From NCBI GenBank assembly GCA_009925875.1, contig RFQD01000032.1, positions 1 to 10,696 on the forward strand: a stretch of 10,696 nt of DNA, written 5' to 3'. The notes beneath the pieces were generated by a model. That model was not told where the DNA came from. It saw only the letters and a list, made by a program, of their open reading frames with translations, and ran no database searches. This document shows, piece after piece, positions 1-5,415 of this stretch. Source of the stretch: Microbacteriaceae bacterium. GTDB taxonomy: Bacteria > Actinomycetota > Actinomycetes > Actinomycetales > Microbacteriaceae. How positions within the stretch are numbered: the first letter of the stretch is position 1; every line of letters starts with the position of its first letter. A program made the translations under genes and the position numbers.

Positions 1-83
1 CATTCACCGCATCGGCCGACCCATTTCATCGTTGTCCAACCACACTCGGTGCAGGTGAAGGCGGGGCTTGCGGGTTTGGCCAT
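1..83 (-). CDS. radA: RadA (Sms) DNA repair protein, N-terminal fragment
   Basis: RadA/Sms is a RecA-family ATPase that processes recombination intermediates during DNA repair. Only the first 27 codons and part of the 28th are here; the gene runs off the left edge. Reading leftward from the ATG at 83, the peptide begins MAKPASPAF and continues with TCTECGW, then KWVGRCGE. This is the start of the four-cysteine zinc finger (CxxC, about 13 residues, then C) found at the very N-terminus of RadA, with the typical GW and KWxGRC surroundings. The Walker A and KNRFG motifs lie outside the window, so the call rests on the zinc finger alone. A -10-like TAAACT sits 6 nt before the ATG and there is no Shine-Dalgarno sequence, which suggests a leaderless mRNA. 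Confidence 0.85.
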   Translation of the reverse strand, partial: MAKPASPAFTCTECGWTTMKWVGRCGE

Positions 84-89
84 GCCGTC

Positions 90-95
90 AGTTTA
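90..95 (-). promoter_or_regulatory. -10 box of radA, leaderless arrangement
   Basis: On the minus strand TAAACT (95 to 90) fits the actinobacterial TANNNT -10 consensus. It is followed by six bases and then the radA ATG, so transcription would begin at or next to the A of the start codon. No ribosome-binding sequence could fit between. No convincing -35 was found. Confidence 0.5.
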
Positions 96-151
96 CGGTT
101 GCGGTCGGACGGCGCTTCGATGCGGGATGAGCTGGGTGCGAACCCCGATTG

Positions 152-179
152 GCGACAGGCTGTGGGTCGCAGGTAAACT
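152..179 (+). promoter_or_regulatory. Promoter of tRNA-Ser
   Basis: GCGACA (152-157, four of six matches to TTGACA) and TAAACT (174-179) are separated by 16 bp. The -10 ends 7 nt before the first base of the mature tRNA, so the predicted start point coincides with the tRNA 5' end, leaving little or no 5' leader. The -10 is the same hexamer as the one proposed for radA on the other strand. Confidence 0.5.
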
Positions 180-186
180 CTTCCAC

Positions 187-276
187 GGTTCCGTGTCCGA
201 GCGGCCGAAGGTGCAACTCTCGAAAAGTTGTGTGCGTGAAAGCGCACCGTGGGTTCAAATCCCACCGGGACCGCCA
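187..276 (+). tRNA. tRNA-Ser (anticodon CGA)
   Basis: Class II tRNA of 90 nt including an encoded CCA (274-276). Acceptor strands 187-193 and 266-272 pair over 7 bp with one G-T pair, and the discriminator is G273, as usual for serine. The anticodon stem is 214-218 with 226-230; the 7-nt loop has anticodon CGA at 221-223, reading UCG codons. A long variable arm follows (about 231-248) and the T-arm GTGGG/CCCAC encloses TTCAAAT. It is followed directly by a terminator and appears to be a single-gene transcript. Confidence 0.95.
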
Positions 277-312
277 ATAAAAAAGACTCTCATGTTCGGG
301 AGTCTTTTTTAT
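277..312 (+). terminator. Rho-independent terminator of tRNA-Ser
   Basis: A 13-bp perfect stem pairs 277-289 with 300-312 around a 10-nt loop. Its core GACTC/GAGTC is flanked by an A run on the left and a T run on the right (305-310). It begins at the base after the encoded CCA. The A/T symmetry would also allow it to work from the other strand. Confidence 0.9.
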
Positions 313-341
313 TGGCTTGGTTTGTTAGTGCTGGGATTTGG

Positions 342-376
342 GAGGAGGCAGTCCAGTGGACTGCCGATGGCTCCTC
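342..376. repeat. Hairpin between tRNA-Ser and the PAP2 gene
   Basis: An 8-bp perfect stem (347-354 with 358-365) has a 3-nt loop. A further 5 bp (342-346 with 372-376) extends it after a 6-nt one-sided bulge. There is no T run, so it is not a standard intrinsic terminator. It may back up the tRNA terminator or mark an unrecognised element. The rest of 313-464 shows nothing else except a weak -10 and the ribosome-binding site of the next gene. Confidence 0.5.
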
Positions 377-419
377 TCGTCTCCGCCAACGAGTGAGACC
401 CCGTCATCGCTCAACTACG

Positions 420-425
420 TAGACT
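420..425 (+). promoter_or_regulatory. Possible -10 box of the PAP2 gene
   Basis: TAGACT fits TANNNT and would give a 5' UTR of about 33 nt containing the ribosome-binding site AGGAGAG (451-457). No -35 match is evident, so this is tentative. A second TAGACT lies at 1150-1155, upstream of the MFS gene, and could play the same role there. Confidence 0.3.
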
Positions 426-464
426 CACCTGAGTAACGGCGAGTTAATCGAGGAGAGATGTCAG

Positions 465-1142
465 GTGGCACGACGCATGCAGATGGGTAGCGGGATTTTG
501 GCGGCGCCGAAGGGCGCCATCTGGTGGGGCGTGGGTGGCTTCGCGCTCACCTCACTGATCGGATTCGTTGCCGTGGCTAACTTGGCGTGGACGCAATCGA
601 CGTTTGTCATTGACGAGTTTTTTCATGCCCACACGTCGAGCTTTCAGGAGTGGCTCGCCAACGTTCTTGAGGCTATCGACCGCTACGTTGTGGTCGCCGT
701 GATTCTTCTGATCATGGGAATCCTTGTCACGCTGTGGAAAGGGTGGCTTCCAGCCCTCGGTTCGATTCTCGTCGCAGGTGTGGGCTGGCTGATGATTGCG
801 GGCGTGAAAGAAGTTGTGGCGGAGCCACGCCCCATGCCGTTTGACGGAACACCGTATCAGCAGGCGCTGAGTTACCCGAGTGGTCACGTGACGTTCGTCA
901 TGGCGCTCACGGTTGCACTCGGTGCGATTTTGGCGGGCACTCGTTGGCGGTGGCCGGTTGTCGTGTTCATGAGTCTGCTCACGCTGCTCACCGCGTGGAG
1001 CCGTTTGTTGCTCGGAGTGCACTATCCGATGGACGTCGTGGGGGGCATCCTGGGCGGACTGTCGGGAGCGTTTTTTGTGCTCGGCCTGTGGAACATAGTC
1101 GTGACGTGGGCGATGCGACGTCGAACCACCGCGCGTCATTGA
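465..1142 (+). CDS. PAP2-family membrane phosphatase
   Basis: Predicted integral-membrane lipid phosphatase of the PAP2 superfamily (phosphatidate or undecaprenyl-pyrophosphate phosphatase type). It would hydrolyse a lipid phosphate at the outer membrane face. All three catalytic motifs are intact: K115-x6-R122-P123, P138-S-G-H141, and S179-R180-x5-H186-x3-D190. About six hydrophobic segments are visible, roughly at residues 20-41, 74-92, 97-114, 140-158, 163-179 and 191-215, within 225 residues, a normal length. The GTG start is set by AGGAGAG at 451-457, 7 nt upstream. The ATG at 458 is in another frame and soon stops. The MFS gene follows after 57 bp, so co-transcription is possible. The natural substrate cannot be decided; recycling of the C55 carrier or phosphatidate turnover are both plausible. 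Confidence 0.9.
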   Translation: MARRMQMGSGILAAPKGAIWWGVGGFALTSLIGFVAVANLAWTQSTFVIDEFFHAHTSSFQEWLANVLEAIDRYVVVAVILLIMGILVTLWKGWLPALGSILVAGVGWLMIAGVKEVVAEPRPMPFDGTPYQQALSYPSGHVTFVMALTVALGAILAGTRWRWPVVVFMSLLTLLTAWSRLLLGVHYPMDVVGGILGGLSGAFFVLGLWNIVVTWAMRRRTTARH

Positions 1143-1199
1143 GCACCTCTAGACTGTGACGCGGCCCTTGGGTCGCACAACCTCTCGAGCAGAACGGTA

Positions 1200-2612
1200 G
1201 TGATATTGACCACACAAATTCAGGGCTACAAGTACCGCTGGCTCGTGCTGACGGTCGTGCTCGTTGCCGAAATCATGGACCTGCTCGACGCCACGATTGT
1301 GAACGTGGGAGGCCCGGCGCTCGCTCAAGAGCTGAACGCCTCGGCAACCGAACTGCAGTGGGTGATTGGCGGGTATGCCCTCGCACTCGGCTCGGGCCTG
1401 ATTTTGGGCGGTCGACTGGGAGACCGGTTTGGCCGGCGCAACATGTTCCTATTCGGCTTGATCGGATTCACGCTGGCCTCGCTCGCGTGTGCACTCGCGC
1501 CGACCGTGCTCGTGTTGATTGTGTTGCGCTTTGTTCAAGGTTTCTTGGGTGCGATGCTCCTGCCCCAAGGCTTTGGACTGATCCGAGACGCGTTCCCCCC
1601 GGCCGAGTTTGGCAAGGCTTTCGCGGCCTACGGTCCCGCGTTTGGACTCGGCGGCATTCTCGGCCCGGTGATTGGCGGGTTTCTCATTCAAGCCAACGTT
1701 TTTGGTCTCGGGTGGCGCGCGGTCTTTCTCGTGAATGTTCCGATCGGCATCATTGCTGCCATCATTTCGTGGCGCTTCGTTCAGAAAGCGCCGGCAGATA
1801 AGTCCATCAAGATTGACATTTTCGGTGCGCTACTCGTGATGTTGTCGTCCGGACTCCTCGTCTACCCCTTGATTCAAGGGCAAGAAGCGGGATGGCCACT
1901 CTGGACGTATCTGATGCTCGCGGCATCCGTGGCTGGGTTCCTTCTTTTCGCTCGACTCGAGTTCGTCGCCCGTCGAAAAGGAAGAACCACGCTCATTGAT
2001 CCCACGATCTTTAAGAATCGCGGCTACACGTTCGGGCTCGCCGGGCTGGGCATCTATTTTGCTGGTTTCACCGGCGTCTATCTGATCCTCACGCTCTTCC
2101 TGCAATTCGGGGAGAAGTTCACGTCCGCCGAGGCCGGAATCGCGAACATCCCCATCGCACTGGGATCCGCCATTGGTGGAACTATCAGCGGCGCCTTCCT
2201 GGCGGAAAAGATTGGCGGACGCTTCACCCTGCAAATTGGTGCGGTCGTTCAACTCATTGGAGTTGTCTTGCTGTGGTTTGCCCTGCCGGGTGTAGCGAAC
2301 TTTTCCATCTGGCAATTGGTTCCCGGTCTGGTCATTTCGGGCATCGGCACGGGTCTGATTGCGGCTCCGATTTTTGACACGATCCTTTCGACCGTGGAGC
2401 CCCAGCAGAGCGGGTCCGCGAGTGGTGTGCTTTCCGCCGTGCAGTCCGTTTTTTCGTCGGTTGGCGTGGCCATTTTCGGTACCGTGTTCTTCACTTACGC
2501 GCTCGTCGGTCAAGCTGACGTCGGATTTCGTATGGCGCTCATCGTTCAGGTCATTGTGGTCGTGCTGTTCGTGATCGTGGCGTCATTGCTCCCCAAACGA
2601 GCACAACACTAA
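1200..2612 (+). CDS. MFS transporter, DHA2 (14-helix, EmrB/QacA) type
   Basis: Predicted proton-driven multidrug or metabolite exporter in the plasma membrane. I count 14 hydrophobic segments in 470 residues, the DHA2 number. Family motifs are present: LDATIVNVGGPAL in helix 1 (residues 29-41, with acidic E24, D27 and D30), motif A GGRLGDRFGRR (70-80), the helix 5 antiporter motif with G-rich GPAFGLGGILGPVIGG (145-160), and GWRAVFLVNVPIG (171-183). The GTG start has no clear Shine-Dalgarno sequence; a TTG at 1206 is the only close alternative. The DUF429 gene begins 5 nt after its stop, implying a shared mRNA. No regulator gene (TetR or MarR type) is adjacent, so neither substrate nor inducer can be inferred. 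Confidence 0.9.
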   Translation: MILTTQIQGYKYRWLVLTVVLVAEIMDLLDATIVNVGGPALAQELNASATELQWVIGGYALALGSGLILGGRLGDRFGRRNMFLFGLIGFTLASLACALAPTVLVLIVLRFVQGFLGAMLLPQGFGLIRDAFPPAEFGKAFAAYGPAFGLGGILGPVIGGFLIQANVFGLGWRAVFLVNVPIGIIAAIISWRFVQKAPADKSIKIDIFGALLVMLSSGLLVYPLIQGQEAGWPLWTYLMLAASVAGFLLFARLEFVARRKGRTTLIDPTIFKNRGYTFGLAGLGIYFAGFTGVYLILTLFLQFGEKFTSAEAGIANIPIALGSAIGGTISGAFLAEKIGGRFTLQIGAVVQLIGVVLLWFALPGVANFSIWQLVPGLVISGIGTGLIAAPIFDTILSTVEPQQSGSASGVLSAVQSVFSSVGVAIFGTVFFTYALVGQADVGFRMALIVQVIVVVLFVIVASLLPKRAQH

Positions 2613-2617
2613 CGAGC

Positions 2618-3367
2618 GTGCTGACCGCGGGCGTGGATGTGGCGGCAGAGCCACGCGGAACGGCTCTCGCCATCGTGGAGTGGGCTGACAACGCCGCCCG
2701 CCTCGCCGAATTGACCCTGAACGTGGCGGACGACGTCATCGTGGAAGCGGCGATCCGGGCCGACAAGATTGGCATCGATTGCGCGCTGGGCTGGCCCATT
2801 GAATTCGTCGACTTTGTCGTCGATCATGCGAAAACGGACACGCCGCCGTCGCCGGTTGATGGGGGAATGGAGTGGCGTCGTCGCCTCGCCTACCGCGAGA
2901 CGGACCGTCACATTCGAGCGCGAACCGGCCGTTGGCCGCTGAGTGTATCGACGGATCGATTGGGCCTGACCGCGATGAGAACGGCTGGGCTTCTTGCGCG
3001 TATGGCCGCATCCGGAATCGATGTAGACCGTTCGGGCTTTGGTGACGTCGTGGAGGTCTATCCCGGCGCGACTCTGCGCTGGTGGGGATGCGACACACAG
3101 GGGTACCGCACTGCTCGTGCTCCACGTGAAACGTTGCTCGCCAGCCTTCAACAGAGGGCACCATGGCTGGATGTGGCGCCGTTCGCCGACATGTTGGTGT
3201 CGTCAGCGGACGCGTTCGACGCGGTCATTGCCGCGCTGTGCGCGCGCGCCGCTGCCGTGGGCCGCACCGAACCACCGACAGAGGGGCACGCGCAGCGCGC
3301 GCGAGTCGAAGGCTGGATCGCTTTTCCAACGGGCCCCCTCGGTGACCTTCTCCAGCCCACGCACTAG
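2618..3367 (+). CDS. DUF429 family protein (predicted RNase H-like fold)
   Basis: A 249-residue protein matching DUF429, a family of unproven function predicted to adopt an RNase H-like nuclease fold. The usual landmarks are in order: GVD near the N-terminus (D7), IGIDCALGWP (51-60, D54), the RETD block (93-96), EVYPG (146-150), DAFDAVIAAL (198-207) and EGWIAFP (231-237). The spaced acidic residues D7, D54, E146 and D198/D201 could form a metal site; that is inference from the fold. It starts on GTG only 5 nt after the MFS stop with little ribosome-binding sequence, so translation is probably coupled. It converges with the next gene across 21 bp without an evident terminator. Confidence 0.8.
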   Translation: MLTAGVDVAAEPRGTALAIVEWADNAARLAELTLNVADDVIVEAAIRADKIGIDCALGWPIEFVDFVVDHAKTDTPPSPVDGGMEWRRRLAYRETDRHIRARTGRWPLSVSTDRLGLTAMRTAGLLARMAASGIDVDRSGFGDVVEVYPGATLRWWGCDTQGYRTARAPRETLLASLQQRAPWLDVAPFADMLVSSADAFDAVIAALCARAAAVGRTEPPTEGHAQRARVEGWIAFPTGPLGDLLQPTH

Positions 3368-3388
3368 CCGGGGTGTACCGGACACGCG

Positions 3389-3673
3389 TCACTCTTCGTG
3401 TTCGTGATTCCACTGCGCCTCGGGGTCAAATCCGCTGCCGTATTGCGTTTGCGGATAGCCGGTCATCGGTGAGTATCCGTGGGGTCCGTTGTAGTAATCG
3501 CCGGGGTTCATTCCATCGGAGTCGACGTCAGAATCGTTCGCGCGAGTAACGTTGCGATGCCCGGAAGAAGATCCCGCGAGCGCGCGGACGAGAGCAACGA
3601 GAAACCACCCAATCAGAACGAGACCGATAACGAAAGCGACGACGACGATTGTGCTGACAACTTCAGTGCTCAC
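3389..3673 (-). CDS. Small single-helix membrane protein, unknown function
   Basis: Not a family I recognise. The GTG at 3673 is chosen because GGAAGGA (3680-3686 on the minus strand) lies 6 nt upstream; a start at 3709 would add 12 residues and bury that site. The 94-residue product has one hydrophobic helix at about residues 6-30, flanked by E4 on the N side and R31 on the C side, which predicts an outside N-terminus and a cytoplasmic tail. The tail is polar, with an acidic DSDVDSDG stretch, a Y/G/P-rich middle and a charged end with alternating His and Glu. It has no cysteines. It is divergent from the transglutaminase-like gene across 108 bp; that is the only context clue. Confidence 0.7.
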   Translation of the reverse strand: MSTEVVSTIVVVAFVIGLVLIGWFLVALVRALAGSSSGHRNVTRANDSDVDSDGMNPGDYYNGPHGYSPMTGYPQTQYGSGFDPEAQWNHEHEE

Positions 3674-3733
3674 CGTGATTCCTTCCGTCGGCTTCCACCA
3701 CGGCGACACTCGCAGAAGCTACCGACACCGGAC

Positions 3734-3739
3734 TAGTCT
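3734..3739 (+). promoter_or_regulatory. Likely -10 box of the transglutaminase-like gene
   Basis: TAGTCT fits TANNNT and lies within the 8-bp palindrome GACTAGTC (3731-3738). It would start transcription near 3746, leaving a leader of about 36 nt with the ribosome-binding site AGAGGA (3770-3775). The divergent minus gene may use TAGCTT (3721 to 3716). Neither has a clear -35. Confidence 0.4.
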
Positions 3740-3781
3740 GACTTCGCCCACTTTCACTTGCCGGTCAGCAGAGGACACATC

Positions 3782-4573
3782 GTGCAACGACACGCGACGG
3801 CCGATATCCACATTCGCGCTCTCGGTCCCGCGCGCATGATTCTGGCAGTGGCGGTAGCGCACCCCGGGCGAGAGCAGGAGCAGCTCGTTGTTGAACAGGC
3901 GGGGCAGCGCATCCCGACCGTGGAATTGACGGATTCATACGGATCGCGCCTCCACGAGTGCAACATTGACGCCGGAGAGGTAGTCATTCGCTACTCGGTC
4001 GACGTCGAGGGCCTCGCGCCTGTGGCCACCTCGGACGACCTCGACATGCTCACGTTTCTGCGCCAAAGTCGTTATTGCGAATCGGATGCGCTGCACGACT
4101 CTGCTCAGGAGCTCTTTGGGGAGCTCGAGGGGCAGCCGCTCGTGCTCGCGGTTCGGGAGTGGACCGCCCACAACATTCGCTACGAGCACGGGTCCACGTC
4201 CACCGAAGATGGCGCGTTGGCCGTTCTTGAGGCGGGTCGAGGCGCGTGTCGTGACTTCGCGCACGTCATGATTGCCCTCCTGCGCGCTCGCGACATCCCT
4301 GCCCGCTACGTCAGTGTCTACGCACCCGAGCTCACGCCGATGGATTTTCATGCAGTCGTCGAAGCATTTGTTGACGGCGAGTGGATGGTCGTTGACCCCA
4401 CCGGTCTCGCACCGAGGCAGACGTTCTTGCGCATTGCAACGGGACGTGATGCAGCCGACGCCGCTTTCATGACCACCATCGGTGGACCCATTGAGATGAT
4501 GAGCGTCGACGTCACCGCGTCTGCCTCCCCCACGCATGTCGACGACCCCGGGGCATCCGTTGCCCTGCGGTAG
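3782..4573 (+). CDS. Transglutaminase-like (cysteine protease fold) protein
   Basis: A soluble 263-residue protein of the bacterial transglutaminase-like superfamily, whose members act as peptidases, amidases or protein cross-linkers. The triad is intact: C156 in GACRDFAHV, H190 in MDFHAVVEAF and D205 in WMVVDPTG. The N-terminal ~110 residues form the usual beta-rich region ahead of the catalytic core, and the WTAHNIRYEHG segment sits before the core as in relatives. There is no signal peptide or membrane segment, so it is probably cytoplasmic. The GTG at 3782 is chosen over a TTG at 3758 because AGAGGA lies 6 nt upstream. The substrate is unknown. The next gene follows after 72 bp on the same strand. 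Confidence 0.85.
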   Translation: MQRHATADIHIRALGPARMILAVAVAHPGREQEQLVVEQAGQRIPTVELTDSYGSRLHECNIDAGEVVIRYSVDVEGLAPVATSDDLDMLTFLRQSRYCESDALHDSAQELFGELEGQPLVLAVREWTAHNIRYEHGSTSTEDGALAVLEAGRGACRDFAHVMIALLRARDIPARYVSVYAPELTPMDFHAVVEAFVDGEWMVVDPTGLAPRQTFLRIATGRDAADAAFMTTIGGPIEMMSVDVTASASPTHVDDPGASVALR

Positions 4574-4645
4574 CACGGCTCTGCTAACGTTTCACGACCC
4601 ACCTTCGCCGCCACGCATCGCTACCCACACCAGCAAGGAACTCAC

Positions 4646-4924
4646 GTGAATCCATTCATGGTTGTCTGCACGTTCAAAGAGGGCATTGAGATGCCGGAGA
4701 TTATGGCCCTCGCACCGCAAGAGCGCGATGTGGCAAAGGCGCTACAAGATGACGGCCGACTCGGCGCAGTACGACTTGCTACACCGAGCCGAAAAGTGTT
4801 TCTCGAAGTCTTCGCGCGCGACCTCGAGGATGCGCAAGAAACCGTCGTCAGCCTGCCGATGGGACCACTCTGGAATCTCGAGATTTACCCCCTGGTTCAG
4901 CCGGCGGAGCTTCTCGGAAAATAG
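4646..4924 (+). CDS. Muconolactone-isomerase-like small protein
   Basis: A 92-residue protein that resembles the muconolactone delta-isomerase family, a small ferredoxin-like alpha/beta fold that assembles into oligomers. Shared features are an N-terminal strand MVVCTF, a helix with a conserved-type acidic residue (ALAPQERDVAKALQ), a turn with GRLGAVRLA, and the closing pattern of a helix, SLPMGPLWNLEIYPL, in which LP, then a strand, then PL match the family. The GTG start has AAGGAA at 4635-4640, 5 nt upstream. No catechol or beta-ketoadipate genes lie nearby, so a true isomerase role is doubtful. A weak -10 (TAACGT, 4585-4590) precedes it; no terminator was seen between it and tRNA-Arg. Confidence 0.7.
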   Translation: MNPFMVVCTFKEGIEMPEIMALAPQERDVAKALQDDGRLGAVRLATPSRKVFLEVFARDLEDAQETVVSLPMGPLWNLEIYPLVQPAELLGK

Positions 4925-4941
4925 CTAGCCCCGATTTTGGG

Positions 4942-4947
4942 TATGCT
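4942..4947 (+). promoter_or_regulatory. -10 box of tRNA-Arg
   Basis: TATGCT matches the -10 consensus well and would start transcription around 4954, giving a leader of about 16 nt ahead of the tRNA. The same hexamer is proposed upstream of the DUF885 gene. The region where a -35 should lie overlaps the end of the previous gene and shows no good match. Confidence 0.5.
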
Positions 4948-4969
4948 TTCTGAGTTAGTTTCTAACACT

Positions 4970-5045
4970 GCGCCCGTAGCTCAACGGATAGAGCATCTGA
5001 CTACGGATCAGAAGGTTGGGGGTTCGAATCCCTCCGGGCGCACCA
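4970..5045 (+). tRNA. tRNA-Arg (anticodon ACG)
   Basis: Standard 76-nt tRNA including an encoded CCA (5043-5045). Acceptor strands 4970-4976 and 5035-5041 are a perfect 7-bp match, and A5042 is the discriminator. The anticodon stem 4996-5000 pairs with 5008-5012; the loop holds ACG at 5003-5005. The first base is probably deaminated to inosine so that it reads CGU, CGC and CGA. The T-arm carries GGTTCGAATCC. Its 3' end is repeated 126 nt downstream. Confidence 0.97.
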
Positions 5046-5046
5046 G

Positions 5047-5077
5047 CAAAACAGACCCCCTTGAGGGGTCTTTTTTG
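5047..5077 (+). terminator. Rho-independent terminator of tRNA-Arg
   Basis: A 7-bp GC-rich stem pairs AGACCCC (5053-5059) with GGGGTCT (5065-5071) around a 5-nt loop, followed by T5072-T5076. After one mismatch the flanking A and T runs extend the pairing to 5047-5077. It starts 2 nt after the encoded CCA. Confidence 0.9.
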
Positions 5078-5115
5078 TTGGTTGCGTGCTGTGTGCATTC
5101 GAACCGTGGTTCGCT

Positions 5116-5158
5116 GGGCCCCCGCTTCAGGCGACGCACCGCGTCGCAGCGGGGACCC
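5116..5158. repeat. Large bulged GC-rich hairpin
   Basis: Inner stem 5131-5137 with 5141-5147 (7 bp, 3-nt loop); outer stem 5120-5126 with 5148-5154 (7 bp) separated on one side by a 4-nt bulge (5127-5130). After one mismatch, 3 more bp (5116-5118 with 5156-5158) close the base. All 17 pairs are Watson-Crick. There is no T run immediately after it. It could be the body of a small RNA ending at the terminator at 5177-5203, or a recombination-site structure. Confidence 0.7.
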
Positions 5159-5174
5159 TCCGGGCGCACGCACC
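5156..5174 (+). repeat. Partial copy of the tRNA-Arg 3' end
   Basis: CCCTCCGGGCGCAC at 5156-5169 is identical over 14 nt to 5030-5043, which spans the T-stem, acceptor strand, discriminator and first CCA base of tRNA-Arg. Another ACCA follows within 5 nt. No matching 5' acceptor strand or anticodon arm precedes it, so this is not a working tRNA. It could be an attachment-site copy left by an integrated element or the remnant of a duplicated tRNA. Confidence 0.6.
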
Positions 5175-5176
5175 AC

Positions 5177-5203
5177 AACGCCCCTTCATGGGGCGTTTTT
5201 TGT
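5177..5203 (+). terminator. Second Rho-independent terminator
   Basis: An 8-bp stem pairs AACGCCCC (5177-5184) with GGGGCGTT (5190-5197) around a 5-nt loop, followed by T to 5201 and then GTTG. Both this and the tRNA-Arg terminator follow an ACCA and end in six T then GTTG, so the tRNA-end-plus-terminator arrangement occurs twice. It has no gene of its own upstream apart from the hairpin region. Confidence 0.85.
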
Positions 5204-5344
5204 TGCGCGGGTTGTTGGAATGAGAACCACGACGGAATGAGTTGGCCCACCGCCTCGATCCGAATCGCCACGACGAGGTTTCTCCCAAGCGGCGAAGACC
5301 CAAGCCACTCCGCGATGCGTGACGGGCCACGAAACGAGTCGTTG

Positions 5345-5374
5345 TTGACTCATCTCACAGCGCGGTTATTTAAT
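5345..5374 (+). promoter_or_regulatory. Promoter of the RCC1 gene
   Basis: TTGACT (5345-5350, five of six) and TTTAAT (5369-5374, five of six) are 18 bp apart in an AT-rich patch, the best sigma-70-like promoter in the window. A direct repeat GCGGTTA (5362-5368 and 5376-5382) brackets the -10, and TTTAA/TTAAA form short inverted arms there, as might an operator. Transcription would start near 5381. Confidence 0.6.
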
Positions 5375-5415
5375 TGCGGTTAAAACGGGTTCGGTGATTG
5401 AGCGCGGGAAATAGT

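Larger units (their letters stand above)
5046..5415. other. Gene-free region downstream of tRNA-Arg
   Basis: This 370-bp stretch has no credible gene. In order it holds the tRNA-Arg terminator, an inverted copy of the tRNA T-loop bases (5097-5105 is the complement of 5021-5029), a bulged GC-rich hairpin, a copy of the tRNA 3' end, a second terminator, and the promoter of the RCC1 gene. Between 5204 and 5344 I see only an 8-nt direct repeat GGAATGAG (5217-5224 and 5234-5241). Open frames on either strand here are by-products of the tRNA sequence. Confidence 0.7.

Noticed and set aside
26..277. Minus-strand frame encoding VGFEPTV-type sequence over tRNA-Ser
   Set aside because: The GFEPTV string is the usual translation artefact of a tRNA T-arm read backwards; the frame overlaps tRNA-Ser and the radA start.
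552..1139. Long antisense frame over the PAP2 gene
   Set aside because: The composition is typical of an antisense shadow (rich in R, H, Q, E); the sense frame has a ribosome-binding site and all PAP2 motifs.
1830..2513. Long antisense frame over the MFS gene
   Set aside because: A shadow of the DHA2 transporter, with low-complexity polar sequence and no motif.
5095..5175. Possible second complete tRNA, on either strand
   Set aside because: No acceptor partner, D-arm or anticodon arm can be folded; only the 3' end matches tRNA-Arg.
5008..5271. Minus-strand frame containing PEGFEPPTF and a repeated VRPEG
   Set aside because: This is the antisense of the tRNA-Arg 3' end and its downstream copy; the repeat reflects DNA duplication, not a protein.
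4937..5383. Plus-strand frame of 148 codons across tRNA-Arg
   Set aside because: It begins in the tRNA leader and crosses the tRNA and two terminators; there is no family resemblance.
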